DNA from: JAXLWB01 sp046328715
Lineage (GTDB): Bacteria; Chloroflexota; Anaerolineae; Caldilineales; Caldilineaceae
Assembly (NCBI GenBank): GCA_046328715.1
Contig: JAXLWB010000058.1
Span: forward strand, 1 to 63,479
DNA: 63,479 nt
Reading direction: 5' to 3'
A model generated the notes under the pieces. The model was not told the DNA's origin, did no database searches, and saw only the letters and a program-made list of their open reading frames with translations. This document shows, one piece after another, positions 17,508-26,517 of this stretch; the stretch's first letter is position 1; the number at the start of each line of letters is the position of its first letter. Position numbers and translations under genes: made by a program.

Positions 17508-17523
17508 GTATCCTAAAAGATAC
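17508..17523. promoter_or_regulatory. Small palindrome upstream of the antitoxin-like gene
   Basis: GTATC-CTAAAA-GATAC, a 5+5 bp inverted repeat 10 bp before the chosen start. Antitoxins of this family usually bind a palindrome in their own promoter, so this is a candidate autoregulatory operator. It is short and could be chance. Confidence 0.35.
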
Positions 17524-17748
17524 AAAGCAGCAACTAAAGTTGATCACATCGGCACAATCAGTTTTAGCGTCAGTAATTTTTGGCACAAGTTTGGCACGGT
17601 GAGCGAAGACAATCTGCATGAAATCTGGTAGAATCTATTTTGACTCTAGCACAATTTTGACTCCCTAAACAAGTTCCCAGGCATTTTGCGAGTTCCGATG
17701 TTCCAATATCAGTTTTGTTTTTTTCTTTCGATCATAGGAGGATTCAAC

Positions 17749-19158
17749 ATGGAAGAAACAAGATTTAACCTTTCTCGCCGCCAATTTCTGCGGTTAAGCG
17801 CAGGTATGGCGGGGATTGCTGCATTAGCAGCTTGCGCGCCAGGTGCGGCACCCCAGGCAGGCAGCGGTGGTCAGGCGGCTGCACCCGCTACGGGCGCAAT
17901 CGAAGTCAGCTTTATGGGTTGGGGTGGTACCGAAGAAGATGAAGGCGTCAAGTCGGCCATCAAACAATTCGAGAGCGAACAGGACAAGGTGAAAGTAACT
18001 TGGCTACACACGCCGGATAACTATGCGCAGAAATTCCTGGCCAACATTGCCGCTGGCACGCCTCCCGACACGGCCTTTGTGGGTAGTGATGTTTACCAAA
18101 CCTACATCCGCAACCAGATTTTGCTAGACGTCACCGACAAAATTCAGAGCGATTCCTTGGTCGGCGCGCCCGACTATTTCATCCAACCGCAAGAGACCAA
18201 TCGCTGCACTGTGGATGGCAAATGGTATGGCATTGGTTCCTGTTGGGTGGCTCCGCATATCTATTACAATGCGGACATCTTCCAGAAGGCCGGCATTGAA
18301 CCGCCGACCAATAGCCCCGACGAAGCCTGGGACTGGGACAAATTCTTAGAGGTTGCCAAACAATTGACGGTCGATGCCAATGGCAAGCACCCGGATGATG
18401 CTGACTTTGATAAGGACAACATCCAACAGTGGGGCGTGCAATGGCCGACTGCCGGGACTGCACTCGATGCTGCGATCCTATCCAACGGCGGCGAGTGGGT
18501 CGCTGAAAAATCGCGACTGTTAACCATTGACACACCGGAAGCCACACAGGCCATCCAAAATATCGCCGACCTCAACCTCAAGCACCATGTCATGCCAGAC
18601 ACCGCCACGATGCAAGCGTTGGGTATGACCAACACGCAAATGCTGGAAAACGGCAAGTTGGCAATGGCGATTGACGGCTCGTGGGCGCTATCTTGGATGT
18701 ACAAGATTAAGGCGACCTTGGGCACTGCAGTATTGCCCAAGATGTCACAAGTAGCCACCGAAATGCAGGCACACATTCACAGTGCGATGTCCGCCACCAA
18801 ACATCCGGATGAAGCTTGGCAATGGGTGCGCTTCCTTTCCACGCCCTTCTACCAAACTCAATTCTGCAAGATCGGCCTGTGGCTGCCCAGTCAGAAAGCC
18901 TTGATGACCGAAGAGGGTCTCAAAACCTGGATTACCGAAGGCGTTCACCCCAAGGATTATGTGAAGATCGCCACCGAGTATCTGCCGAAGTATGGACATG
19001 TGCTCTATCAACCGATCGGCTGGCCGGATGCAGCCCAGATCATCACGCCGGTGCTGGACAAGGTCTGGGTTGGTGATGCGACTGCCGATCAGGTCCTACC
19101 CGATGCCGTGAAGGAAGCCAATCAGAAGTTGCAGGATGCGCTGAACAAGAAAAGCTAA
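17749..19158 (+). CDS. Sugar ABC transporter substrate-binding lipoprotein (first carbohydrate system)
   Basis: A 469-residue family 1 solute-binding protein. The leader has a twin-Arg R10-R11 in SRRQFLRLS and a lipobox LAAC with Cys29, so it is exported and lipid-anchored. The mature part shows EVSFMGWGGTEEDEGVKSAIKQFE and the usual oligosaccharide-binding fold. The start at 17749 follows a perfect AGGAGG; an upstream extension is rejected. It is followed by a 20-bp-arm hairpin and then two permease genes, but no ATPase gene: as is common, a shared MsmK/UgpC-type ATPase elsewhere is probably used. Confidence 0.9.
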   Translation: MEETRFNLSRRQFLRLSAGMAGIAALAACAPGAAPQAGSGGQAAAPATGAIEVSFMGWGGTEEDEGVKSAIKQFESEQDKVKVTWLHTPDNYAQKFLANIAAGTPPDTAFVGSDVYQTYIRNQILLDVTDKIQSDSLVGAPDYFIQPQETNRCTVDGKWYGIGSCWVAPHIYYNADIFQKAGIEPPTNSPDEAWDWDKFLEVAKQLTVDANGKHPDDADFDKDNIQQWGVQWPTAGTALDAAILSNGGEWVAEKSRLLTIDTPEATQAIQNIADLNLKHHVMPDTATMQALGMTNTQMLENGKLAMAIDGSWALSWMYKIKATLGTAVLPKMSQVATEMQAHIHSAMSATKHPDEAWQWVRFLSTPFYQTQFCKIGLWLPSQKALMTEEGLKTWITEGVHPKDYVKIATEYLPKYGHVLYQPIGWPDAAQIITPVLDKVWVGDATADQVLPDAVKEANQKLQDALNKKS

Positions 19159-19197
19159 GAAGCTTTAAGTAGCGCTGTGAGAATAGTCAGAATTCGT

Positions 19198-19248
19198 TTA
19201 GCAGGCACGCCCCGTGCAACTCGATCCAGCACGGGGCGTGCCTGCTAA
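19198..19248. other. Perfect 20-bp stem-loop between binding protein and permease genes
   Basis: The arm 19198-19217 (TTAGCAGGCACGCCCCGTGC) is perfectly complementary to 19229-19248 with an 11-nt loop. No U-run follows, so it is not a simple terminator. In this position such stems typically protect the upstream binding-protein mRNA from 3' exonucleases and raise its level over the permeases. Its sequence differs from the tandem-unit hairpins. Confidence 0.75.
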
Positions 19249-19269
19249 CCATAGAATTAGGAAAGGTTT

Positions 19270-20190
19270 ATGACTGCAACCTCTGCCCGTAGAAACCCGT
19301 TTATGCCCCGCACGCTGGCTGGACAACGGGCCGTGATTGGTTACATCTTTATCTCGCCCTTTATTCTGGGGTTTTTGTTTTGGTTCTTGGCACCGGCGCT
19401 GACTGCGGTGTGGTTGACCTTCCAGGATTGGAATTTATTGTCGCCGCCGACCTTTGTGGGTCTCGAAAATCTACGTGCACTTCCCCAAGACAAGCTTTTT
19501 TGGCAATCGCTCAAAGTAACGACGACCTACACGCTCGTTTATGTCCCCCTGAATCTGGTCCTGGGTTTTTTGCTGGCCCTGCTCTTGAATACCAAAGTGC
19601 GCGGCATCACCATCTTCCGCACCATCTATTACATTCCCAGTATTGTGCCAGCCGTGGCCAATGCGGTTCTGTGGGCCTGGATCTTTAACACCGAATTTGG
19701 CCTACTCAACGCAGGGATACATGCATTGGGCTTTGCCAAAGTAAAATGGCTACAGCTGCCGCAATTTGCGTTGCCCGCCCTAATTTTGATGGCACTATGG
19801 GGCTTTGGCGGCAGTATGGTGATCTATCTCGCCGGTCTGCAAGGCATCCCCGACACGTTTTATGAGGCCGCCGAGTTGGATGGCGCTGGCCGTTGGACTA
19901 AGTTACGCTATATCACCATCCCGTTGATGTCGCCGGTGATCTTTTTCAACCTGATCATTGGCATCATCGGTTCGTTCCAGGTTTTTACGCCAGCACGTCT
20001 GATCACCAACGGCGGACCGCAGAACGCTACGCTCGCCTATGTCCTCTATCTTTATCGTGTCAGCTTTGAAAGCTTAAAAATGGGTTATGCGGCGGCGTTG
20101 GCGTGGGTATTATTTGTGATCATCGCAATTTTCACCGTTTTTATCTTTCGCTACCTCGGTGATCGAGTTTATTACGAGGATGTCCGCTAA
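19270..20190 (+). CDS. Sugar ABC transporter permease (MalF/UgpA-type)
   Basis: A 306-residue membrane protein with six predicted helices. The cytoplasmic EAA loop reads YEAAELDGAGRWTKLRYITIPLMSPV, the contact site for the ATPase. It pairs with the next gene to form the import channel for the sugar delivered by the upstream binding protein. ATG 19270 follows AGGAAAGG. The stop is only 2 bp from the next start. Confidence 0.92.
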   Translation: MTATSARRNPFMPRTLAGQRAVIGYIFISPFILGFLFWFLAPALTAVWLTFQDWNLLSPPTFVGLENLRALPQDKLFWQSLKVTTTYTLVYVPLNLVLGFLLALLLNTKVRGITIFRTIYYIPSIVPAVANAVLWAWIFNTEFGLLNAGIHALGFAKVKWLQLPQFALPALILMALWGFGGSMVIYLAGLQGIPDTFYEAAELDGAGRWTKLRYITIPLMSPVIFFNLIIGIIGSFQVFTPARLITNGGPQNATLAYVLYLYRVSFESLKMGYAAALAWVLFVIIAIFTVFIFRYLGDRVYYEDVR

Positions 20191-20192
20191 TT

Positions 20193-21089
20193 ATGAGCAC
20201 TCTTCAACAAGCAGCAATGCCCAAAGAGGCGGCGAGCCTCCAGCAGCGTAGGCAAGCAATCCGTGCCCAATGGGGATTTCACGGCATCATCTTGCTGATT
20301 TTGATCGCTGGCTCGATCCTCATGCTCTTTCCCCTAGCTTGGATGGTAGTCAGTTCACTCAAAAGCCAAGAGAAGGTTTTCGTCTTCCCACCCGAGTGGA
20401 TTCCCAACCCGGTAGTTTGGCAGAATTATGTCGAAGCCTTGATCTACAAACCCTTCTATCTCTACATCTACAATACACTGATTATTGTCGTACTGAACGA
20501 AGTGGCGATTCTACTATCGTCTTCGTTTGTAGGCTATGGCTTTGCCCGCATTCAATTTCCTGGCCGAGATTTTTGGTTTACGATTGTACTGGCCACCTTG
20601 ATGGTGCCGTTCTTTGCCCTGATGGTGCCGCAGTTTATTATTTTCACTAAGCTCGGCTGGATGGACACGTTCCTGCCGTTGACCTTTCCCTATTTCTTCG
20701 GTGGCGGGGCCTTTAATATCTTCCTCTTCCGCCAGTTTTTCCGCTCGCTGCCAGAAGAATTGGCCGACGCCGGTCGCATCGACGGCTGTAGCGAATTTGG
20801 CATCTACTGGCGCATCATGATGCCACTGTGCCGACCGGCACTAGCGACCGTCGGAGTCTTCACCTTCCTCAATGCCTGGAATGATTTCCTGGGTCCACTG
20901 CTCTACCTGCGCACCGACAGTCATTTCACCGTGTCGATTGGCTTGGCCACCTTCCGCAGCATCATGAACACGCGCTGGGACCTACTCATGGCCGCCTCCA
21001 CGGCAATGATTGTGCCGATTATTCTGCTCTTCTTCTTTGCTCAGAGGTATTTCGTGGAGGGAATTGTGTTGAGTGGGTTGAAGGGATAA
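20193..21089 (+). CDS. Sugar ABC transporter permease (MalG/UgpE-type)
   Basis: A 298-residue second permease with the longer N-terminus typical of the MalG branch, six helices and an EAA loop ELADAGRIDGCSEFGIYWRIMMPLCRPAL. The 2-bp spacing from the upstream permease implies translational coupling. It is followed after 5 bp by the aldolase gene, tying that enzyme to the transported substrate. Confidence 0.92.
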   Translation: MSTLQQAAMPKEAASLQQRRQAIRAQWGFHGIILLILIAGSILMLFPLAWMVVSSLKSQEKVFVFPPEWIPNPVVWQNYVEALIYKPFYLYIYNTLIIVVLNEVAILLSSSFVGYGFARIQFPGRDFWFTIVLATLMVPFFALMVPQFIIFTKLGWMDTFLPLTFPYFFGGGAFNIFLFRQFFRSLPEELADAGRIDGCSEFGIYWRIMMPLCRPALATVGVFTFLNAWNDFLGPLLYLRTDSHFTVSIGLATFRSIMNTRWDLLMAASTAMIVPIILLFFFAQRYFVEGIVLSGLKG

Positions 21090-21094
21090 ACATT

Positions 21095-21976
21095 ATGCCA
21101 ACCCGTATTAACCGAGCCATCGAACTCCTTTCCCAAGATCAACCCATCTACTACACTGGCCCCCACTCTGGCCATGTCCTGACCTACGAACAAGGCGTTC
21201 TCGACGCATCCACCTGGGCTGACTACATCAACGTCGGTATGGAGCATGGGGCCTTCAACATGGCGGGCTTAGATGAGTATCTGCGCGGGTTGATTGCGGG
21301 CGGACCGACGGCCAGCGGACATCGCACCCCGGCGGTGATCGTGGAGGCACCGGTGGATGGCACGTCGGGCGAGATCGTACGCTACAATGCCTGGCAGTTT
21401 AGGCAAATTTTGGCGCGTGGGGTGCATGGGGTGTTGCTCTGTCAGGCTGAATCGGCGGAAGCAGTGGCGACCTTCGTGGCGGCCTGTCGCTATCCGATCA
21501 ACAAGATCGGCGTCGGTGAATGGCTCGGTGAAGGATTGCGCGGGGTTGGCTCGGAAAACACAGCAGGTTCGGTCTGGGGAATCGGGCGGGATGAGTATCT
21601 GCGTAAAGCAGAACCGTGGCCATTTAACCCAGACGGTGAACTATTGCTCGGTGTCAAGATCGAGTCGGCGGCGGCGATTCCCCATATCGAAGAGATCCTC
21701 AGCGTCCCTGGCATCGGTTTTGCCGAGATGGGGCCGGGCGATCTGAGTCTGTCACTTGGCTATTGGCAGGTGCCCCGCCCCTTCCCGCCTGAGATGGAAG
21801 CGGTTCGCCAACGGGTGCGGGCGGCCTGTCTGAAGCATGGCATCGCCTTCCTCGAATCGGCGACGCCGCAGAATGTGGTTGACGTAATTGATGAAGGGGC
21901 ACGCGTGATCGCCGGCGGTAATGAAGAAACGGCCCGGATCGGGCGAGCGTACACTCGACGGACAATGGCAGTCTAA
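21095..21976 (+). CDS. HpcH/HpaI-family aldolase
   Basis: A 293-residue TIM-barrel enzyme of the HpcH/HpaI (2-keto-3-deoxy-sugar-acid or 4-hydroxy-2-oxoacid) aldolase group. Landmarks are VGMEHGAFN, VIVEAPVDG, GVHGVLLCQAESAEA and GFAEMGPGDLSLSLG (metal-binding Glu/Asp). It would cleave a 2-oxo acid to pyruvate and an aldehyde using a divalent metal. As the last gene of the binding protein-permease-permease-aldolase cluster it suggests that the imported compound is a sugar acid or is oxidised to one. Exact substrate unknown. Confidence 0.82.
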   Translation: MPTRINRAIELLSQDQPIYYTGPHSGHVLTYEQGVLDASTWADYINVGMEHGAFNMAGLDEYLRGLIAGGPTASGHRTPAVIVEAPVDGTSGEIVRYNAWQFRQILARGVHGVLLCQAESAEAVATFVAACRYPINKIGVGEWLGEGLRGVGSENTAGSVWGIGRDEYLRKAEPWPFNPDGELLLGVKIESAAAIPHIEEILSVPGIGFAEMGPGDLSLSLGYWQVPRPFPPEMEAVRQRVRAACLKHGIAFLESATPQNVVDVIDEGARVIAGGNEETARIGRAYTRRTMAV

Positions 21977-21987
21977 GGCAAAACGGT

Positions 21988-22016
21988 TTGACTTTCCTCT
22001 CTGGCCGTGTCATACT
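21988..22016 (+). promoter_or_regulatory. Predicted promoter of the LacI-family regulator gene
   Basis: A -35 box TTGACT (21988-21993), a 17-bp spacer and a -10 box CATACT (22011-22016). The LacI-type operator begins at the last base of the -10 box, a classic repressor position, which fits autoregulation. Confidence 0.5.
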
Positions 22017-22033
22017 GTGTCATCGATAACACA
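22016..22033. promoter_or_regulatory. LacI-type operator, site 1
   Basis: TGTGTCATCGATAACACA, a near-perfect 18-bp palindrome centred on CG as expected for LacI/GalR proteins. The same core (TGTGTCATCGATNACA) recurs at 23210 before the binding-protein gene. It lies about 67 bp upstream of the regulator start. Confidence 0.75.
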
Positions 22034-22099
22034 ATCCACCTAATCGAAAAACGAATCGAGATTGATCCTAAGCAGTTGATGTTCAAGGCACTATAACCA

Positions 22100-23152
22100 G
22101 TGACTGTGGCTAATGATGGTTTGCGCGTCCGTATGACAGACGTAGCCGATAAGGCGGGCGTCTCGACGGCGACTGTGGGGCGAGTGCTTCACAATCGAGG
22201 CTATGTGTCGGAAGATGCGCGCAAGCGTGTCGAGCAGGCAATTCAAGAGACAGGCTTTCAGATCAACCTTTTGGCACAGAGTTTGCGCCGGCAGCGGTCG
22301 TACACTATTGGTCATATCCTCAGCAGTTTGTTGCCCAATCCTTTTTTTGCAGGTGTTGAAGTTGGGGTAGAAGAAGTAGCAGTTGCGCAGGGCTACAATG
22401 TTGTCTTGTGGAATGCAATGCGTAGTGCCAAACGCGAACGCGAGGGCGTAGAGGCATTTATTCAACGCCAGGTAGAAGCGGTGATTTTTACAACCCCGCG
22501 CAGTGCCGAAAACGTTGAGCTTGCATTGCGATCTGGATTAGAAGTAGTACAGGTAGAACGCAGCACAAGCATCGATTCGCATGTTGTGTTGGTCGATAAT
22601 TACTCCGGAGCGCGTGCCGCAGTTGAACATTTGCTGCAACTCGGTCATAAACGCATCGGCTATCTGGGGAAGGTGCTGCCTGGCTCACCTGAAGTGGTGG
22701 ACAATCAGCGCTTTCGAGGGTACAGGGATGCGCTAGCTACCGCTGGCATCCCTGCCATAGACGAATGGATCATTCTTGAACTTGATCCCTACTCGATTCA
22801 GGATGGCAATCATGGGTTGCGCCAACTTCTTGTCCAGGATCCAGAAGTAACTGCTGTCCTCGCATTTTCGGACATCATGGCGGCGGGGGTCTTGCAGGCA
22901 GCCTATGATCTACATTTGCGTGTACCAGATCAGCTGTCGGTGATCGGTTTTGATAATACTTATGCCCCCTATTTATCTCCCCCCCTTTCAACTGTAGCAA
23001 TCCCTATGATAGAAGTTGGGAAAGCTGCTGCGCAAGTTGCTATCAATGCAATTGAAAATCGTCAGCGCAAGTTGAAGTTTTATGGCAAACGATTAGCAAC
23101 TGAGTTGATTGTACGTGGCTCATCTGCTGCTCCCTTGCGTAGCAATCTGTAA
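22100..23152 (+). CDS. LacI-family transcriptional regulator
   Basis: About 350 residues (GTG start at 22100) or 339 if ATG 22133 is used. The N-terminal helix-turn-helix and hinge are VRMTDVADKAGVSTATVGRVLHNRGYVSEDARKRV, with a periplasmic-binding-protein-like ligand domain after it (SYTIGHILSSLLPNPFF, GHKRIGYLG, VPDQLSVIGFDN). It probably represses the downstream sugar importer and catabolic genes until the inducer binds. The two matching palindromes at 22016 and 23210 are its likely operators. The position of the HTH close to ATG 22133 makes both starts possible. Confidence 0.9.
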   Translation: MTVANDGLRVRMTDVADKAGVSTATVGRVLHNRGYVSEDARKRVEQAIQETGFQINLLAQSLRRQRSYTIGHILSSLLPNPFFAGVEVGVEEVAVAQGYNVVLWNAMRSAKREREGVEAFIQRQVEAVIFTTPRSAENVELALRSGLEVVQVERSTSIDSHVVLVDNYSGARAAVEHLLQLGHKRIGYLGKVLPGSPEVVDNQRFRGYRDALATAGIPAIDEWIILELDPYSIQDGNHGLRQLLVQDPEVTAVLAFSDIMAAGVLQAAYDLHLRVPDQLSVIGFDNTYAPYLSPPLSTVAIPMIEVGKAAAQVAINAIENRQRKLKFYGKRLATELIVRGSSAAPLRSNL

Positions 23153-23209
23153 TGAGTTGTCTCCAATGATAAAGAGGAGATCTGATATATGCTCCTTTTT
23201 TATAAACTA

Positions 23210-23227
23210 TGTGTCATCGATGACATA
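23210..23227. promoter_or_regulatory. LacI-type operator, site 2
   Basis: TGTGTCATCGATGACATA shares 15 of 18 positions with the site at 22016, including the whole TGTGTCATCGAT half. It lies 45 bp upstream of the binding-protein start codon, where it would control the sugar operon. Confidence 0.75.
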
Positions 23228-23271
23228 TACACTAAATCAGGTACGATGTTATGAACAAAGGAGAAATCTCA

Positions 23272-24612
23272 ATGCAAACACTGAGTCGACGTATGTTCTT
23301 GCGTCTCTCCGGTGGAGTGGCTAGCACTGCATTGCTCGCGGCTTGTGCTCCCGTTGCTTCACAGCCGAGTAATGCTGGGGCGAGCGATAGTGCTCAACCT
23401 GCGACCGAAAAGGTATCATTGTTGGTTTGGGATGCGTTCGGGCAAGATGCCATTGCGGCTGCGGATATGGCAACCGCATTTCAGGAGGCAAATCCCGATA
23501 TTGAGATTGTGCGCGAAGATCAGCAAAATATGCGTGATATTCTGCGCACAGCATTGGATGCAGACGCGGGTCCCGATATTATGTACTACGATACGGGACC
23601 CGGCTTTGGTGGCGTATTGGCCCGTGCTGGCTTGCTGATGGAACTAGATGATGCCTACGTTCAATTTGGCTGGGACAAACGAATCCAACCGATTGCCAAA
23701 GAGCGGACAACCTTTGATGGCAAGACGTATGGCATCGGCAACGCGATTGAAGCAATTGGCGTGTTCTACAACAAGCGCATCTTTGAAGAAAATGGCTTGA
23801 GCGAGCCCACAAGTCACGACGAATTTTTGTCGATCTGCGATACGCTTAAAGGCAAAAGCATCACACCCCTTGCATTAGGCAATTTGGACAAATGGCCGGC
23901 TATGCATACATTTAGCGTCTTTGCAGGCAATGTGGCCGGCAAGGACAAGTTAGCACAGGCGATCTCTGGCGAATTGCCCTGGACCGATCCCGATTTTGTC
24001 AGTGCCATTCAGGTTGCCTTGGTGGAAATGATCGACGCTGGCTATTACAACGCCGATGTCAATGCTGTGAATTACGACGATGCCAATCTGCTTTTCTATA
24101 GCGGGCAGGCTGCGATGGACCTCACTGGGACCTGGATGATCGGCGGCTACACCGATCCCAACAACATGCAAGATCCGGTTGGCTTCTTCTTCTATCCATC
24201 GATTGCAGGCAAACCCACTGCGCCACCGGCCGGGTTAGGCTCGGGCTACTTTATCTCCAAAAAGACCAAGAACCCCGAAGCCGCCCTCAAGTTCCTGGAT
24301 TTCCTCTTTTCAGAGGAGAATGCAGCTCGCTGGATGGAAGGGATGGCTGTGATTCCACCCATTCAACTCGATGGCTCGAAATACAACATTTCGGATCTGT
24401 TGCGCTTTACGTTGGAGCAACTGCAACAGAACGCCGACAAAATGGGCTACAACATCGATGTACTTACCCCTGATAACTTTAACACTACGATGTTCGACGG
24501 CTTCCAGGAAGTGATCGGCAAGACACGCACACCTAAAGAACAGGCCGCCGCTTTGGAGCAAGCCATGCAGGAAGCCAAGGAAGCGGGCAAGGTGATGGAT
24601 ATTACGGGATGA
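23272..24612 (+). CDS. Sugar ABC transporter substrate-binding lipoprotein (second carbohydrate system)
   Basis: A 446-residue family 1 solute-binding protein. The leader SRRMFLRLSGG and lipobox LAAC (Cys25) predict export and lipid anchoring. Mature landmarks include VSLLVWDAFGQDA, NPDIEIVRED and DIMYYDTGPGF. The start at 23272 follows AAAGGAG; a frame start at 23251 precedes this ribosome site. It is the first structural gene behind operator site 2 and is separated from its permeases by a tandem-unit hairpin. Confidence 0.9.
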   Translation: MQTLSRRMFLRLSGGVASTALLAACAPVASQPSNAGASDSAQPATEKVSLLVWDAFGQDAIAAADMATAFQEANPDIEIVREDQQNMRDILRTALDADAGPDIMYYDTGPGFGGVLARAGLLMELDDAYVQFGWDKRIQPIAKERTTFDGKTYGIGNAIEAIGVFYNKRIFEENGLSEPTSHDEFLSICDTLKGKSITPLALGNLDKWPAMHTFSVFAGNVAGKDKLAQAISGELPWTDPDFVSAIQVALVEMIDAGYYNADVNAVNYDDANLLFYSGQAAMDLTGTWMIGGYTDPNNMQDPVGFFFYPSIAGKPTAPPAGLGSGYFISKKTKNPEAALKFLDFLFSEENAARWMEGMAVIPPIQLDGSKYNISDLLRFTLEQLQQNADKMGYNIDVLTPDNFNTTMFDGFQEVIGKTRTPKEQAAALEQAMQEAKEAGKVMDITG

Positions 24613-24629
24613 TCCCTAGGTAAGTTGTT

Positions 24630-24679
24630 CAGTGAGACAGTAGGACAGTGAGACAGTAGACTGTTCTACTGTCTCACTG
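24630..24679. repeat. Intergenic hairpin of GACAGTRR octamers, locus A
   Basis: Tandem GACAGTAG/GACAGTGA units at 24630-24660. The last 15 bases, CAGTGAGACAGTAGA (24646-24660), pair perfectly with 24665-24679 across a 4-nt loop. It sits between the binding-protein and first permease genes. Same unit family as at 36534, 41294 and 50654. Confidence 0.75.
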
Positions 24680-24704
24680 ATTCATTCTCTCAGACAGAGA
24701 CACC

Positions 24705-25601
24705 ATGACAATACTCACACGGCGTGGCAGGCGGCAGGCATTGATCGGCTATGCCTTTGTGCTACCTGCTTTGCTGATTTATCTCTTTTTTGTGATCCGC
24801 CCCTTCATCGATTCGGTCTATTTCAGCCTAACCGATTGGGATGGTGCGCGTTCCGTGAAGAATTTTATCGGGTTGGGCAATTACCAAAAGATGCTCAACG
24901 ACACGTTGCTTTGGCAATCGCTCTATCACAACCTGATCTGGGTGATCATTGGCACGATTTCACCGATTGTGATTGCGCTACTGCTCGGTGTTCTGCTTTG
25001 GGGACGGCAGGTGTGGGGACGTACGCTCTTTCGCACCGTCTACTTTATTCCTGTGGTGCTTTCGGATGTGGTCGTCGCCATTGTCTGGAATTGGATCTAT
25101 CATCCACTCTTTGGGGCGCTGAATAGTGCGCTCAAAATGGTGGGGCTAGAATCATTAACACGCGGCTGGTTAGGGGATCCGAACACTGCATTGCTGGCCC
25201 TACTCGTCACTGCCATCTGGTCGTATTACGGCTTCTGCTTTGTGGTAATCATGGCTGGATTGCAAAATGTCAACATGGAACTGATCGAGGCGGCAACATT
25301 GGATGGTGCAAACAGTTGGCAGCGTTTTGTCTACGTGGTCATTCCAGAGTTGCGCCATGTGCTGACGATGATCACAGCCTTTACGTTGATTGGTGGCTTT
25401 AATGTCTTTGGCATCGTTTTTGTCATGACCAAAGGGGGGCCGGGCACCGCCACGCAAGTGATTGCGACCTATACCTATCGCAAAGCATTTCAGGAATCGC
25501 AAATGGGTTATGGCGCAGCACTATCGATGGTGATGACAATTTTGTCATTGATTGCCGCCTTGATCTTTATGCGGCTACGTGAAGGCAACGAAGAGAATTA
25601 A
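24705..25601 (+). CDS. Sugar ABC transporter permease (MalF-type)
   Basis: A 298-residue protein with six helices and an EAA loop LIEAATLDGANSWQRFVYVVIPEL. It forms the channel with the next gene product. The leader of this gene contains the locus A hairpin, which may lower its expression relative to the binding protein. Confidence 0.92.
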   Translation: MTILTRRGRRQALIGYAFVLPALLIYLFFVIRPFIDSVYFSLTDWDGARSVKNFIGLGNYQKMLNDTLLWQSLYHNLIWVIIGTISPIVIALLLGVLLWGRQVWGRTLFRTVYFIPVVLSDVVVAIVWNWIYHPLFGALNSALKMVGLESLTRGWLGDPNTALLALLVTAIWSYYGFCFVVIMAGLQNVNMELIEAATLDGANSWQRFVYVVIPELRHVLTMITAFTLIGGFNVFGIVFVMTKGGPGTATQVIATYTYRKAFQESQMGYGAALSMVMTILSLIAALIFMRLREGNEEN

Positions 25602-25624
25602 AAGTTACGCACCACCAATCAACT

Positions 25625-26488
25625 ATGCAAATTACTTCTACCAAGCGCCAACCTTCACGTCTTTCGCTGCACAATGCAGCCGATTGGCTTTTTCGCTACG
25701 GGGTCCTTGTGATCTTTGGGCTGGGGTGTCTCATTCCACTCTTTTGGGTGCTTGCCTCTTCACTCAAAACCACGCGCGAGATTGCACTTAACCCGTTGGG
25801 TTTTCCAACCAGTTGGCGCTGGCAAAATTATCCGCAATCCTGGATTCAGGGGCACTTTAGCGATTATTTTCTCAATAGTATCATTGTCTCGCTGCCGATT
25901 GTGATTGGCACTTGTGGGCTTTCGGCATTGGCAGGCTATGGCTTCGCACGCTTCAAATTTCCAGGGGCAACTATCCTCTTTTATCTCTTTTTGCTGGGTC
26001 TGATGATCCCCTTCCAGTCGATCATGATCCCGCTCTTTTATCTCTTGAAGAATATCAACTTTCTTGGCACTTATTGGGCCATGATTGTGCCCAGCATTGC
26101 CTTGGGTCTTTCCTTTGGCATCTTTTTTATGCGTGCCTTTTTTGTGGGCCTGCCCCAGGAGCTTGCCGATGCAGCCATGATTGATGGTTGTAATGAGTTT
26201 GATGTCTTTTGGCGAGTCTTAATGCCATTGGCGGGTCCGGCGCTCTCCACATTGGCCGTTCTTAACTTTATGGGAGCCTGGAATTCATTCTTATTGCCAC
26301 TGATCTACATGCAACGCGAAGCCTTACGCCCGTTGGTGCTAGGATTGATGTTTTTTCAAAGCCGTTTTACGCAGGATTATCCCCTGACCATGGCGGGGGC
26401 AACGATTACCATGTTGCCGATCATCATTATGTATCTCTTTTTTCAACGTCAATTTGTCCAGGGTTTGACCTCTGGTGCATTGAAATGA
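25625..26488 (+). CDS. Sugar ABC transporter permease (MalG-type)
   Basis: A 287-residue membrane protein, six helices, EAA loop ELADAAMIDGCNEFDVFWRVLMPLAGPAL. It follows the MalF-type gene by 23 bp. No ATPase is encoded nearby, so a shared ATPase must be supplied. A nested hairpin follows before the catabolic genes. Confidence 0.92.
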   Translation: MQITSTKRQPSRLSLHNAADWLFRYGVLVIFGLGCLIPLFWVLASSLKTTREIALNPLGFPTSWRWQNYPQSWIQGHFSDYFLNSIIVSLPIVIGTCGLSALAGYGFARFKFPGATILFYLFLLGLMIPFQSIMIPLFYLLKNINFLGTYWAMIVPSIALGLSFGIFFMRAFFVGLPQELADAAMIDGCNEFDVFWRVLMPLAGPALSTLAVLNFMGAWNSFLLPLIYMQREALRPLVLGLMFFQSRFTQDYPLTMAGATITMLPIIIMYLFFQRQFVQGLTSGALK

Positions 26489-26517
26489 GCAGGAAGGCTG
26501 CGGGATGAGAAGTTTCC

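Noticed and set aside
17526..17690. Possible toxin gene partner for the antitoxin-like protein
   Set aside because: No frame of the length or composition of RelE/HigB proteins in either direction.
19198..19248. Rho-independent terminator after the first sugar-binding protein
   Set aside because: The stem is strong but there is no T-run on either strand, and the downstream permeases need read-through; a stabilising stem is a better reading.
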